From: Benincasa hispida
Taxonomy: Eukaryota > Streptophyta > Magnoliopsida > Cucurbitales > Cucurbitaceae
DNA: 64,000 nucleotides
Direction of reading: 5' to 3'
Assembly: GCF_009727055.1 (NCBI RefSeq)
Contig: NC_052354.1
Coordinates: forward strand, 47,564,263 to 47,628,262
The notes under the pieces were generated by a model. It was not told where the DNA came from and searched no databases. It saw nothing but the letters and a program-made list of their open reading frames with translations. A program made the translations under genes and the position numbers. Positions 12,067 through 23,612 of this stretch are shown piece after piece (the stretch's first letter is position 1; every line of letters begins with the position of its first letter).

Positions 12067-13239
12067 TTGTCACATACCCAACAGATAGAAAAATCTAAAT
12101 CTTTTTATTTATAGTTTTTTTTCGATTTGTTAATGTTTTGTTGATTTCTATTAGGGATATTCTTTTTTAAATTTATAGGCCTAGGTTCATTAATTTTTTC
12201 AACCAACAGAGCTTTGGTCTGACTATTAGAAGAATCCTTAGGTTTTTGTTATATGACCATCTGAAATCTGACCAAGAGGTAGGTAATTTTTTTAATGATG
12301 CAGGCTACTTGGACAACATTATCTAAACAATTCCCTTCATTTTCAAATAAAAAATAATGTTTTCAATTCATAAATTTGGTCACAAACAGACGTCTCATCT
12401 ACCCTTTTGAAATCAAATTTTATAAACATTGTTTGACAACAGACGCAGAATATTTCTAGGGCATAAAATATCTTTTCTTCTAGACTTTTATCAACCATGG
12501 TTTTAGTTGGCATGCTTAGGTCAGAAGTGCTACCTTCACTAATTTTTATTTTTCTTTTCTAGCCATTGAAATTACAAAATAAGAACCTAGGGTAATGAAC
12601 CAAAATTTCATCTTTTGCCGCCAACATTTTAAATTTTGTCTACTAAAATTTTTAGGCTTACAAGAATTATATTTTGACTCAATAGAAGCTATGACACAAC
12701 AAACAACATGAAATTCCTAGTATGTCTTCTCTAAGATTGTTGAAAAAAATAAGATTAAAGCCGTGAAAGCTAATTGCAAAAATACTAAAACCAAACAAAT
12801 CATCAACAAAAAACAGTAACTAGTAAAATAGAGTCTGAGAAAGATTGTAATTTGGGTCGAGGTAGGCTGTAGAACACTGTTCTTAGAGAAGACATGCCCC
12901 CACTTGCACTAAGTTATTTCGGCACTCCACTCCCAAGATACTAACTCCTTACAAGAAATTTTGTGTGCAACTAAGATATCTTACAAATTTTTGTTGACTT
13001 ATATGCTCACCAAAGTCCCTTTTGGAATCAAAGTTGTGAAAACAAATGTTCTTGTGTGAATATGGTTTTCTGTAGAAATTGTATTCCCTTATTGCAGATG
13101 AAGACGATTAAAAAAGTAAAGAAGGCTTAATAACTTAACAGTTTCCTTAAAAGTGGGAGAGGAGACTTGACTCATTTTCACCCATTTACTTGATAACAAT
13201 TTAAAATAAAATAAATAATCAAAATAAATAAATAATATA
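12067..13239. other. Unassigned AT-rich region
   Basis: No recognised repeat end or protein motif. The slightly GC-richer stretch 12840-13180 has a splice-like 'ttgcag' before 'atgaagacg' but no open frame of useful length. Confidence 0.5.
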
Positions 13240-13481
13240 GGGATTTTCAAAAATAGAAAAATAAGAAAAAATATTTACACAAATAGAAAAATTCAATTTT
13301 AGTTGTGATAGCATTGTTATCAATGTCTATCACAGATACACGCTAATAGAAGTCTATCAACGGTTATTAGTGATATAAACTAATATAAATCTATTCTGAT
13401 AGACATTGATAGAAGTCTACCAATTCTATCAGTGATAGAAATTGATAAAAGTCTATCATTGATACTATTAGTGATAGATAC

Positions 13482-13926
13482 TATTGTTGTTCGAATCGAA
13501 TGTCGATAGTTGTACCGTGGATAAACTCACTGCCTTAAAAGCAAGAATGGGTCGACCTCGGTACTAAATCACCAAAGCCGATTGCTTCCGAAGGTTAACA
13601 CAACTCCCAATCTTTGACGTGCACTCGTCAAAGACCGAGTTAGAATCGATGAAAATTTGCTCAGAAAATAGTAGAGAGAATAAGTAAATGTGGGAAATCT
13701 TGAAAACAACCTCGATCTTGCAAAACTTTCTTCTTTATAAAGAAGATGAGGGAGAAGAAAAGGACAAAAAAAGACTAGTTCTCAACGGTTATAAACGGCT
13801 AGTTTCCAACAGTTATAAATGGCTACTTTTCAACGGCTATAAATGGCTAGTTTTTAATGGTCATAAATGACTAGTTTTTCCTCTTTTGTGTTTGCTATGG
13901 GCCTTGGCCAACAGTCATTTCCAATC
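13482..13926 (-). repeat. 3' LTR of copia 2
   Basis: Shares 'gaatcgaatgtc' and 'ggttaacacaactccc' with the other LTR. On the minus strand it starts at about 13926 (TTGGAAATGACT) after a purine tract, 'tttgtgggggat', which marks it as the 3' LTR. Confidence 0.75.
13775..13870. repeat. 24-bp tandem repeat, four units, in copia 2 3' LTR
   Basis: Units like 'ctagtttccaacagttataa' plus 'atgg', four in a row, ending at a partial fifth. The 5' LTR has only two units (57527-57574). Confidence 0.85.
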
Positions 13927-14640
13927 CCCCACAAATGACTAGTATAGCAAAGCAACAAAAGAAAAAACTTTAAAATCTTGAAAACTTTAAAACTTTAAAA
14001 ATGTTTTTGAGCAAAGATAGAAGAACAAACTTAAGCATCAATATCTTACTATTTGAATTGATGCATAGTGAAGTAGGGGATAACTTTATTAGAGAAAGTG
14101 AGTTACCTCTTGAACTTTCAATAACTACGGTTGAGACCCCGCAACAAGTTTTACTCCTTACACTTCCATTGATTTTGAGATAAAAGCATGCTATTTAAGA
14201 CCATGCACAGAGAACCTCGAGTCAATGTGAAAGCTCTAGAAAAAGACCCTTAAACTTTTCCATAGAAGGTGGTCACACCTTCATAATCACGTTAATTGTT
14301 TCATCAAGTCTATCACAATAGACCACTCAAAAACTACGCATGAAGACTTCACATATAGTCCATACTAGGATCAACTTCATTACGTTTGTCAAAGACAAAC
14401 CACTCAAAAACTGAGCTATTAAGATTTTACAATTATCCATCAAGTCCATACCAGGACCACCCAAAGGCAGGGTTGTGGGATTTTTAAAGGTTTTAGTTAT
14501 GTCCATTAAGTCCATACTAAGACCACCTAAATGAAGAGCTATGGACCATCAAGTCTATTGTAATAGACCACCCAGATAAAGGGCTATGGACCACTATAAT
14601 GGTTTGAGTTCCATACTTGTTGAAAATTTTAGAATTACTC
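13927..14640 (-). other. Copia 2 3' untranslated region with imperfect tandem repeats
   Basis: Starts with the purine tract at 13927-13938 (minus strand). Between about 14290 and 14600, four or five units of 45-65 bp repeat variants of 'gtccatactaagaccacc'. No coding trace. Confidence 0.55.
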
Positions 14641-14842
14641 TTCTTGTTAGGCCTTTAGTGAGAAGATCTGCAAAACGTCCTCTCAAACTTTACGATGAAA
14701 TAATTGTCCTTTCAGTAGTTTTTTCATAGCTCCATGCCTGAGGTGTATATGCCTCCCCTTACTATCATACACACTATTCTTGGCAATTCCTATGACAACC
14801 TGTGAATCATAGTGCAAAGAGATTGGTACTAATGCCCCCTAC
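14641..14842 (-). pseudogene. Copia 2 RNase H C-terminal part, disrupted
   Basis: Minus-strand translation gives a copia RNase H C-terminus: a DSQ-like motif, 'IAKNSVYDSKGRHIHLRH' and a frame-shifted 'LTKGL'-like end. It is cut at 14842 by copia 1; the N-terminal part resumes at 29697. In the family RNase H removes RNA from the RNA-DNA hybrid during reverse transcription. Frameshifts make it inactive. Confidence 0.75.
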
Positions 14843-14847
14843 AATGG

Positions 14848-16962
14848 TGTTGCGGATGATGCCCTAAAGTCTCGTGTCCTATAGTTTGTAAACATAGTTT
14901 TGTACAAACACGTGTGATGTTTAATATATGATATTTTCTTCACTACTTGACTTTGAATATTGGATGTTTTATTTGCTTTACCACAAACCAATAAACTAAA
15001 TTCCCTGGTTGTCATTATGTAACTTAAGCATGTATGTGGTGACATACAAGTGGATCATATCTTAAGTGATAAGCAAAATGGTCTATAGTATATAGATATA
15101 GGAGGGAAACCTTATCCTGGTAACGCTACGGATGCGGCCCACTTTGTGGAATAGTTATAAGTGTTGTAACTTGCTACAGATGGTCTGATCCTGATCATTC
15201 ATGTGGAGACGTGTAAGCGGAGGCATCCCATACAAAGAGTTTGTAAAAGACCTGACCACAAAGTGTTAATATCTTTTTATGTAATGTCGTTCATGATAGA
15301 GACTTCACTTCACTAGGATGACCATAGGTAACAGAACCTCAATCCTGAATGAGTTGGGAACTCCTGCCTTTGAGGGCGGTCCTTTGATTTGCATGGGTGC
15401 AAGTGGCGAGGTCTTCGATTCAAACCTACCACTTTGGGGATTCGTCTGATTTGGGAGCTGGGAACTCAACTGTACAAGATGGAATTCACTCATTCCCTGC
15501 AGTAGGGGTAAGTAGATAGATTGCTCCCTTAAGGGCTGATCCCGAGGATTGAACGATGTGGCGCCACACACCTTCTCGTGGCCTTAGAGGTGTCCACACA
15601 TAGTAGGACTATGTTATATTGTTCATTAGAGAGATCAGTGGTACTTAAGAAGTTAGATGTAACTACAGGGGCAAAATGGTAAATTGGTCTAGCTATACTT
15701 ACGAGCATCTATGAAGGGTTATCGTACTATTGATTGGTTCTATCCGATGGACACAGAAATATATTTGTGGGTAAGGAGAGTTCAGCTGTCGGTATTTAGT
15801 GGAATGCCTGGCAGTTAACGGATGGTGGATCTCGTGGCTAAAGAGTTCAATCAACTATTCACGTACCGTTGGAGCTTCGAGGCTAGAGGTCCATAAGGTC
15901 CCGTTGGTAGCTCAATGAATTCAAGTTGAGAATCAGTTTTTGGGTCAGTTTGAAATGTTCAAATTGACAAGAGGAAGTTTAATTATATATGATATGATGG
16001 AATTGGTTAATTATATTTGATATGATTGACTTTATGTATGAGATACATTAATTGGAGGAAATTGGATATAAATATGATTTATATCTCATGGAGGAGAAAA
16101 CACTATGGTTGATATATGATATTAAACTATAGGTTAATGAGTATAATATGATTATATTTATTATTTTATTTTGAAAATTATAGGATAATTGTGCACGTTA
16201 TTTTCTCCGTAACTGTGATAAATGGACGTTCCAATCGGTTTTCGTAACTGAAAAATAAATTGAAAATTGTTTTCATTTTGCAAAGATGATAGTTATTTGC
16301 TCACGAAGTGTTAACTGCTTATCGCTTAGTAAATTTAGAGACTATACGATACCTCACATTTATTTTATGATCGCTTACACGCGCGCGCATCTTCTAAACG
16401 ATCGCCTACATTTTACTAAACGATCGTCTAGTGCCTAAGCATTTACTAAACGATCATATAGACGAGCGTTGCCTATTTCCTACACGATCGTGTACTTCAC
16501 CTAAATGATCAAGTATTTTGTCCATACGATAGACGAAGCTTTCTTCCACTTGCTTGATTGTTGTATACAATCCTCTTATCCTCCTCCCCTCTACCAAATT
16601 CTATCAGAGCCCACTCTTTGGATTCTCACATCGAGAATACTAAAGGTTCCAAGTGGTGGTGTCGTCCCCTTCTTCCTTATGTTCGTGTGGAGACCGTTCG
16701 TGGTACATGACCGGTGGTATATGTTGAAGTTCCAACGGAAGCGAGAGGAGTCTATTCGCTTGGAGAGAACAAGTTTTGCTGTGAAGAAAGAGTCTTCAAC
16801 TGGTAAGTTTACTTATTCTTATATTTGTTATTCTTAAAGCATGCCAGTAATTTTATAGTATGATGCATATCTGTTTGTTTGAAGTAAATGTGGTAGTTTT
16901 ATCACAAGTTTTTGGAAAGATCTGCTTCCGTTCAAAGGTACTCCTGTATAAGAGTTCCTTCA
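14848..16962 (+). repeat. 5' LTR of copia 1
   Basis: From 'tgttgcggatgatgccc' to 'gagttccttca'. Closely related in layout to family A LTRs, with shared blocks such as 'cagatggtctgatc' and 'ggtccataaggtcccc'. Carries a CGATCG array at 16325-16530. Confidence 0.9.
16325..16530. repeat. CGATCG palindrome array in copia 1 5' LTR
   Basis: Irregularly spaced units, including 'ctaaacgatcgcctac', 'ctaaacgatcgtctag' and 'ctacacgatcgtgtac'; the last is palindromic over 14 bases. Matched in the 3' LTR at 29040-29260. Confidence 0.8.
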
Positions 16963-16964
16963 AT

Positions 16965-16980
16965 TGGTATCAGAGCCAGG
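16965..16980 (+). other. Primer-binding site, tRNA-iMet type, of copia 1
   Basis: 'tggtatcagagccagg' lies two bases after the LTR end and matches the standard initiator-methionine tRNA primer site of copia elements. Confidence 0.9.
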
Positions 16981-17357
16981 TTTCTGATATTCCAAATTCA
17001 TTGATGCAAAAAATTGCATTTACATTCTTGGTGGGTGAAGCATGTTTACACTCTGTTTAATCTTTAAATCGTTTATGGATGTGTGGATTAATGGAGTTTT
17101 TGGGATGAAGCCTCTAGTTTGTTAATATCTTTTACATTTCGTGTTAATTGTAAAGACCCTTGCGTTTTTGGGCATTATTAACTGCTATCGAGTCTGTAAT
17201 TTCAAAGAGTTTGAGTCTATGAGTCATTCGTGAAGAAGCTTCGTAGCAAGGGTTGCTATTCTTCGGGGATGAAGACAATCAAATGTTGGTCGGGTTGTGT
17301 AGAAGATGGGGTAGATGATCATTGAGCATTGGATACTCAGGAGTTGTTTTACATTCA

Positions 17358-17560
17358 CGCACTAGACGATCGTGTAGCTCAGCAAGCTTTATCGCTTAGT
17401 TACTGACTACACAATCGAGGAGTAAATCATTTACCTATCGCGTTTAAGCGATTGTCTAGACAATCGAGCTTCACGGGTTTATTGTCGTTTAAACGATCGT
17501 TTAGCATCAGTGAGTTTTATCTTTTGCGTTACACGATCATTTACTAAACGATGGGAGCTT
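17358..17560. repeat. CGATCG palindrome cluster in copia 1 leader
   Basis: Units 'ctagacgatcgtgtag', 'tttaaacgatcgtttag' and 'ttacacgatcatttac' with looser variants between. It lies outside the LTR, downstream of the primer site. Confidence 0.75.
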
Positions 17561-17989
17561 CGCCCTCCGGTTCAAGACCGATTCGTCTATGAACCAGTTT
17601 GCTTGGTAAAAAAATGTAATAGATAGAGTTTATCATTTCGGTTTTTGAGGTGGTTCATCTCAGTCCATTAATTTATGTTAATATGCATAGGATGTATGTT
17701 TTATTTATATGTCATATGGTATGTCATATAGAAGAAATCCCACCTTAGGTTATGCATTGGTCATGCATCATCTCTTTATTATAAGTGTTATGATTTAAAT
17801 AAGCATTATTTAAATTATGTAAGAGCATGCTCATGCATCATATAATATAAGAGTTATATTTATGCATGCATAAAGCATTGACATGCATCATCTTTATATT
17901 AAGTGTTATTGTATAAGGGTGTATGGAAAACATGTATGCTTAGTTGTTATTTGTATATAAAAGTTATGTATAGTAATGACCGAACATTG

Positions 17990-20089
17990 TGAAGGAAATC
18001 GAATCAGAGGATTTCAATGAGCAGTAAAATAGATCATTCTAAATTACAAACATGTATGAACATCACAATTACAGTCATCAACAAAACATACAGTTATGCA
18101 ATCAATATAGAAATTACAGCATGATACAAATAAACAAGGAGAATGCTACGAACTTGTCGACTAGTCTCCACGCTCTTTGCTCACGAACACTCGAACACAA
18201 CAACCTTGAATGCTCGAACAACACTATCGCTCCACAGCACGAACACCACGTACTCGTCCTCTGCGATCGCCTCGGTCACGAACACTCTAACAGCACAAAC
18301 GGCCTCCACAGAATCTCAACGGTGTTGAGTTGAGTATGACACCACCAAGAAGGGTACCTTGGTAGTCTCGGTGTGAGAATCCAGAGGGTGGGCTTTGTAT
18401 GGACTTGGATTGAGGCAGACGAAGGAGGAAATACCGATCATGTACACGATTGGACAAGTGAGAGATGGTTGAAGCCTATCGTATAGGTCGATCCCCAATC
18501 GTGTAGCTAAAGCTAAGTGATCATCTAGCAAAAGCTAAGTGATCATTTAGTTCATCGTTTAGTACCGTGTTTGTTGCTTACAAGACACTACACGATCATT
18601 TACTAAAATAAGTTGTTGCTTAGTAAATCTATATTTACTTGATAAGATTCCGTGAGATGTTTTTCCAAGAGAAAATCTCAAAATTACTTTTTGCAAAACT
18701 TTAAAAAAATAACGTATTAAAATTAGTAAAACAATTTTCTCTTTATCCCACGGTTACCATGAACCACCAATAACCTCCCACTCAATTGGTTATTAGAGAA
18801 AAAGATTGAATTATCCAATAATCAATATTATTATAAATATAAATGATAATCAACTTATCATATTATATTTATAATCTATAGTTTTAATATTTCATCTCAT
18901 GAAACATATAAACCATAGTTTTTTTTTCTATTCCATGGTACTTAATGTAAATCTCATTTACATTAATCCTCCACTAGATGTATCTCATACATCATACGGA
19001 TCATATCATATATAATCAAATTACCTTTTGTCAATTTGAACATTTCAAATCAACACCAAGAACTGATCCTCAATTGAATCCATTGAGCTACCAAGAGAAC
19101 CTTATGGACCTATAGCTCGAAGCTCCAACGGTACGTGAATAACTGACTAAACTCTTTAGTCACGGGATCTACCATCCATTAACTGTCAGGCACTCCACTA
19201 AAGATCGACAGTTGAAATCTTCTTACTACAGATATATTATGTGTCCATCTTAACCAATTAGAAGCGCGACAACCCTTTATAGATCACTCGTAAGTACAGC
19301 TGGGCCAATAACTGTTATGCCCCTATAGTTACATCTAACTCCTTAAGTACCACTGATTCTTTTAATGAACATAAGTCATAGTCCTACTATGGCTGAGTTC
19401 TCTCTTCCAAAAAGAAGTTGTGGCCACTATGTTCAAGCCTTGGAATCAGCCCTTAAGGGAGCAATCTCTCTACTTATCCCTGCTTCAGGAAAGAAGTGAA
19501 TTCCATCTTGTGGAGTGAGTTCCCAGCTCCCAGATCAGACAAGTCCCCATAAAGGTAGACATGTTGAGTTGGCAATCTGGCCACTCTCACCCATACTAAT
19601 CAAAAGACCGCCCTTAAAGGCAGGAGTTCCCAAAACACTCAAGATTGAGGTCGTGTCACCTATGGTCGTTTAGGTGAGATGCAAGTCTCTAGTATCAACG
19701 ACGTTATATACAGAGTCTAGTCATCTCGTGGTTCAGGTCTTATATAAACTCTTTGTATAGGACACTCCCGCTCGCATGTCTCCACATGAATGGTCAGGAT
19801 CTACCATCCGTAGTAGTTTACAACACTTGCAAACCTCTACAAAGCGAACTGTATCTGTAGTGTCACTAGGATCAGGTATCCCACCTTAATCCTTATACTA
19901 TAGACCTATTTAGGTTATCCTTAAGGCATGATCCACTTGTATATCACATATACATGCTTAAATTCACATAAGATAACAAAGAAACTTTGTTTATTGGATA
20001 TGAGTACTAACAAATATTTTATTCATCAAACAATGTGTATCTTTAAAAAACAACGAGACTCCGGGAGAATTGGGACACCAATCCCAACA
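17990..20089 (-). mobile_element. Solo LTR, family A, clean 2,100 bp copy
   Basis: Minus-oriented, from 'tgaaggaaatcg' to 'accaatcccaaca', with a perfect TSD CATTG (17985-17989, 20090-20094). No internal domain, so it is a product of LTR-LTR recombination. It is the best reference for family A length and ends. The open frames at 18052-18531 are chance frames within it. It holds a CGATCG array near 18440-18610. Confidence 0.9.
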
Positions 20090-21389
20090 CATTGTATGAA
20101 GCATGATACATAGGTTAAATTTATAAATATTATAAATACCTCTTTGTGTGGCAATGTATGTTTTAGTTGTTTCTTTTATAAAGGTTATAAAAAGAAATTA
20201 AAACTAAAATCAATAAGAAAGACATGCATGCCAACTTAGGTTTAATTCATGGTTTTAAAATGTTTAAAACTTGGATGAGATAGACCTAAGATCACGGTTC
20301 TAATATGATTAGCAACCTTAGGCTTTAATCTTTTTATCAGTTTAATAGAATTAAATTGACTAATAAAAGGTCAAAGTGTAGCAAATCTATCTATAAGGGA
20401 CCTTTTTTCTAAGGTGGGTTTTGTCTAAGCTGGGGTTTTTAAGGTGACGAAAACAGAACAACCCTACCTAGAAATCTACCTGGAAAGGTGAATTAGATAG
20501 ATTTGATGCCTGCATGCAAGATTAAGGACCATCCATTAAAGAGTTTAATGTGACTACTTGAACTTGTTTTATTTCAAAGACAAAAGTTTTTTTTTGAGTG
20601 GATTAAAATCGACTTAGACTAAAATTGGTAGCCGGATTGTCTAGGTTAATGAACCCCTAGGTAGGGCATTCAGTGGAGGTACTTGGGGTATTTGATGCTT
20701 CATTTAAACCTCTCGCGTTTCTCCCTTTATTGTCCACACCGTGATACCTATCCTCAGCCTCGTGGCACCCTGGGAGTGTCCCTCTAAATGATGGTGTTTA
20801 GGTAGGTCAATATGAAGGTGGATGGAGAGAATGTTCATAGTAAGTGGGAGCGGGAAGTGCGACAGCATATCCCACGGTCTCTTTCGTTAGGTTGAATAAA
20901 GTTTTTGTGCATCGCCTTCACCCTGAGAGTGTCCCCCTATAGGATGACAGTTTTACGTGTTTCTTTATTTGATCTCCTGTAAGAGGATAAGGTTACTTAG
21001 TCTCTTGTCCTAATCTGCTTCTTCCCTACAGTGGCCACATTAGAGTAGGACCCTGGGGCTGAAAACGAGGTGTCACAATTACGCGGAATTATTAAGGGTT
21101 AACAGTTATGGACCGAACAAATAGTGGCTGTTAGGTTTAGTGCCAAAAGTTGGTTCTGCCTAAATAGTTAAGAATGTATCATCCCAGTGAAGGGACATCT
21201 GATCACCCCACCGGTGAAGTTTATCCTACCTCGCAGGGGCATTATTGCAAAATAGAAATCTTAATCACTTAGGGTACTTAGAAACTGTTTTGCTAAAATA
21301 GAAACTATTTTGCTAAAACTAATTGGTTAAAATGTGGTTTAGCGAAGTCTTATAAAAGTTTGATCGTTTTTCAGCAACGGTTTTAAAAA

Positions 21390-22274
21390 ATGGCTACAAC
21401 AACAATTGCATTGCTAAGTGCCGAAAAACTAAATGGCGACAACTATTCGAGTTGGAAAAATATGATCACGACGATACTCATCATCAAGGATCTCATGTTT
21501 GCCCTTACAGAGGTCTATCCACCTATTCCAGCTCCAAACGTCGCTCGAAATTTTTGGGGGGCGGACGAGCAATGGACACGAGTAAATGAGAAGGCCCGAG
21601 CCTATATCTTGGTCAGTCTTAGTGACGTGTTGGCCAATAAGCATGAGCCAATGGTCTCAGCGCGTGAGATCATGGAGTCCCTACAGGGGATGTTTGGACA
21701 ACTGTCTGGACAGCTCAAACATGAGGCTTTTAAATACATCTTCAACTCCAAAATGGAGGAAGGCACCTCTGTTCGTGAACACGTGCTTAACATGATGGTC
21801 CACTTTAATGTGGCAGGGATGAATGGGTCCAGAATCGATGAGGTCAGTCAAGTTAGCATAATCCTGCATTCATTGCCGGAGAGCTTCCTCCATTTTGTTA
21901 GCAATACGATTCTTGACAAAGTGGAATATACCCTTACTAGTCTCCTCAACGAGTTGCAAATATACCAATCTTTACTGAAAAGTAAGGAGAAGAAAAGGGG
22001 TGAGGCAAATGTTGTCTCGTCTTCTAAGACGTTCCATCGAGGTTTAATCCCAGGTACGAAGTCTTCACCTTCTACTTACTCTGGAAAAGGGAATAAAAAG
22101 AAGAGTGGTAAGGGGAAAGGGAAGGGGTCTGCTAACCCGCCACCTGTGCCCAGAGGAGGCGTCCACCACCGGTTGAAAAAGAAAAATGTTTCCACTGCAA
22201 CCAAGACGGACACTGGAAAAGGAATTGTCCTTGCTGCTGAAGGAAAGGAAGGCAACCAAGGCGGGCAAAGGTAA
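21390..22274 (+). pseudogene. gag: Copia 1 gag, frameshifted before the zinc knuckle
   Basis: Open for 294 codons from ATG. The N-terminal two thirds look like a copia gag (UBN2-type capsid): 'LNGDNYSSWKNMI' near the start, helical Leu-rich text in the middle ('HSLPESFLHFV') and a basic Lys/Gly-rich tail. The CX2CX4HX4C zinc knuckle ('CFHCNQDGHWKRNC', 22186-22227) is in another frame, so a frameshift lies near 22140. In the family gag forms the cytoplasmic virus-like particle and the knuckle binds element RNA. The capsid part is the best preserved coding piece in the window. Confidence 0.9.
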
Positions 22275-23612
22275 ATGTGATTTACTTATGCTAGAAACTT
22301 GTTTAGTAGAGAATGATGATTCTGCCTGGATAATTGATTCGTGCCACTAATCACGTTCGCTCTTCTTTTCAGGGGATTAGATCCTAGTGATAGCTGGAGG
22401 TTGGTGAAATGACGATGTGAGTTGACACTGGGCACGTCGTTTCAATTGTGGCAGTGGGAGGAATCCAGTTATCTTTACAGAATAGATTTCTTGTTTTAAA
22501 AGACGTATTTGTAGTTCCTGAATTAAAAAAAAAAAAAACTTAATTTCTGTAAAGTGTTTGTTTCATTTAATGTGGATAAAGTATTTATTCATAAAGATGG
22601 AGTTGAGATTTGTACAGCTAAACTAGAAAATAACTTGTATGTGCTAAAACCATTAGCCTTAAGTTCCATCCATAATATAGAGATATTTAAATCTGTCGTA
22701 ACTCAATCTAAACGTCAACGTATTTCTCTAAAAGAAAATGCCCAATTTTGGCACTTTCGATTAGGGCACATCAATCTCAATAGGATTTAGAGATTGATGA
22801 AGAATGGCCTTCTAAGTGAGTTAGAAGAAAATTCTTTACCGGTATACAATCTTACCTTGAGGGTAAGATGACTAGAAGTCCTTTTATTGGAAAAGGTTAT
22901 TGAGCCAAAGAGCCTCTAGAGTTAGTATATTCTAACCTTTGTGGTCTTATGAATGTGCGAGCTCGAGGAGGCTATGAGTATTTTATCAGTTTTACTGATG
23001 ATTACTCTAGGTATGGGTATGTTTATCTGGTGCAACGGAAGTCTGAATCCATTTAAAAGTTTAAAGAGCTCAAGGCTGAAATTGAAAATGCATTAGATAG
23101 ATGGATTAAAATACTTCAATCAGATCGAGGTGGAGAGTTTTTGAATCGGGGTTCTACAACTATTTAATAGAACATGGAATCGTTTCCCAACTCTCAGCGC
23201 CTGGTACACCTCAGCAGAATGGTGTAGCAAAGAGGAGAAACAGAACCTTTAGGACATGGTTCGCTCGATTATATGTTACGCTTCCTTACCGGACTCGTTT
23301 TGAGGTTTTGTAGTGGAGATTGCGGTATATATACTCAACTGTGTTCCTTTCAAGAGTGTTGCGAGAACACCTATGTAGTTGTGGAATGGGTGTAAAGCTA
23401 GTTTACGTCACTTCCGCATATGGGGTTGCCTAGCGCATGTGCTTGAGGCAAATCCCAAGAAGTTGGAACCAAAGTCGAGGTTGTGCCTCTTTGTAGGCTA
23501 CCCAAAGCTACATGAGGGGGTTACTTTTATGATCCATCGGAAAATAAGGTGTTTGTTTCCACGAATGCTACTTTCATGGAGGAGGATCATATTAGGGAGA
23601 CAGTCCACGTAG
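22275..23612 (+). pseudogene. pol: Copia 1 protease and integrase remnants
   Basis: Near 22318-22360 'WIIDSC' and, after a one-base shift, 'TNHV' mark the aspartic protease site (family DSGATNHV; here Cys replaces Gly). 22554-22790 is the GAG-pre-integrase region ending in 'WHFRLGHINLNRI'. 22900-23290 shows the integrase core in broken frames, including 'FTDDYSR'-like and 'QSDRGGEF' traces. 23379-23530 gives the integrase C-terminal 'WGCLAHV' and 'CLFVGYP'. Many stops and frameshifts; non-functional. Its order before RT is diagnostic of copia. Confidence 0.85.

Larger units (their letters stand above)
16981..21389 (+). other. Copia 1 untranslated leader, with a solo LTR inside
   Basis: About 2.3 kb once the solo LTR at 17990-20089 is removed. 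17690-17960 repeats 'catgcatcat' and 'ataagtgtta' phrases. 20740-20960 holds two copies of a 'gagtgtcc' block. No coding motif. A further CGATCG cluster lies at 17358-17560. Confidence 0.6.

Noticed and set aside
18052..18531. Several overlapping open frames near 18 kb and their relatives at 36119-36606
   Set aside because: Both sets fall at the same place in family A solo LTRs and run in both strands, as expected of non-coding LTR sequence.
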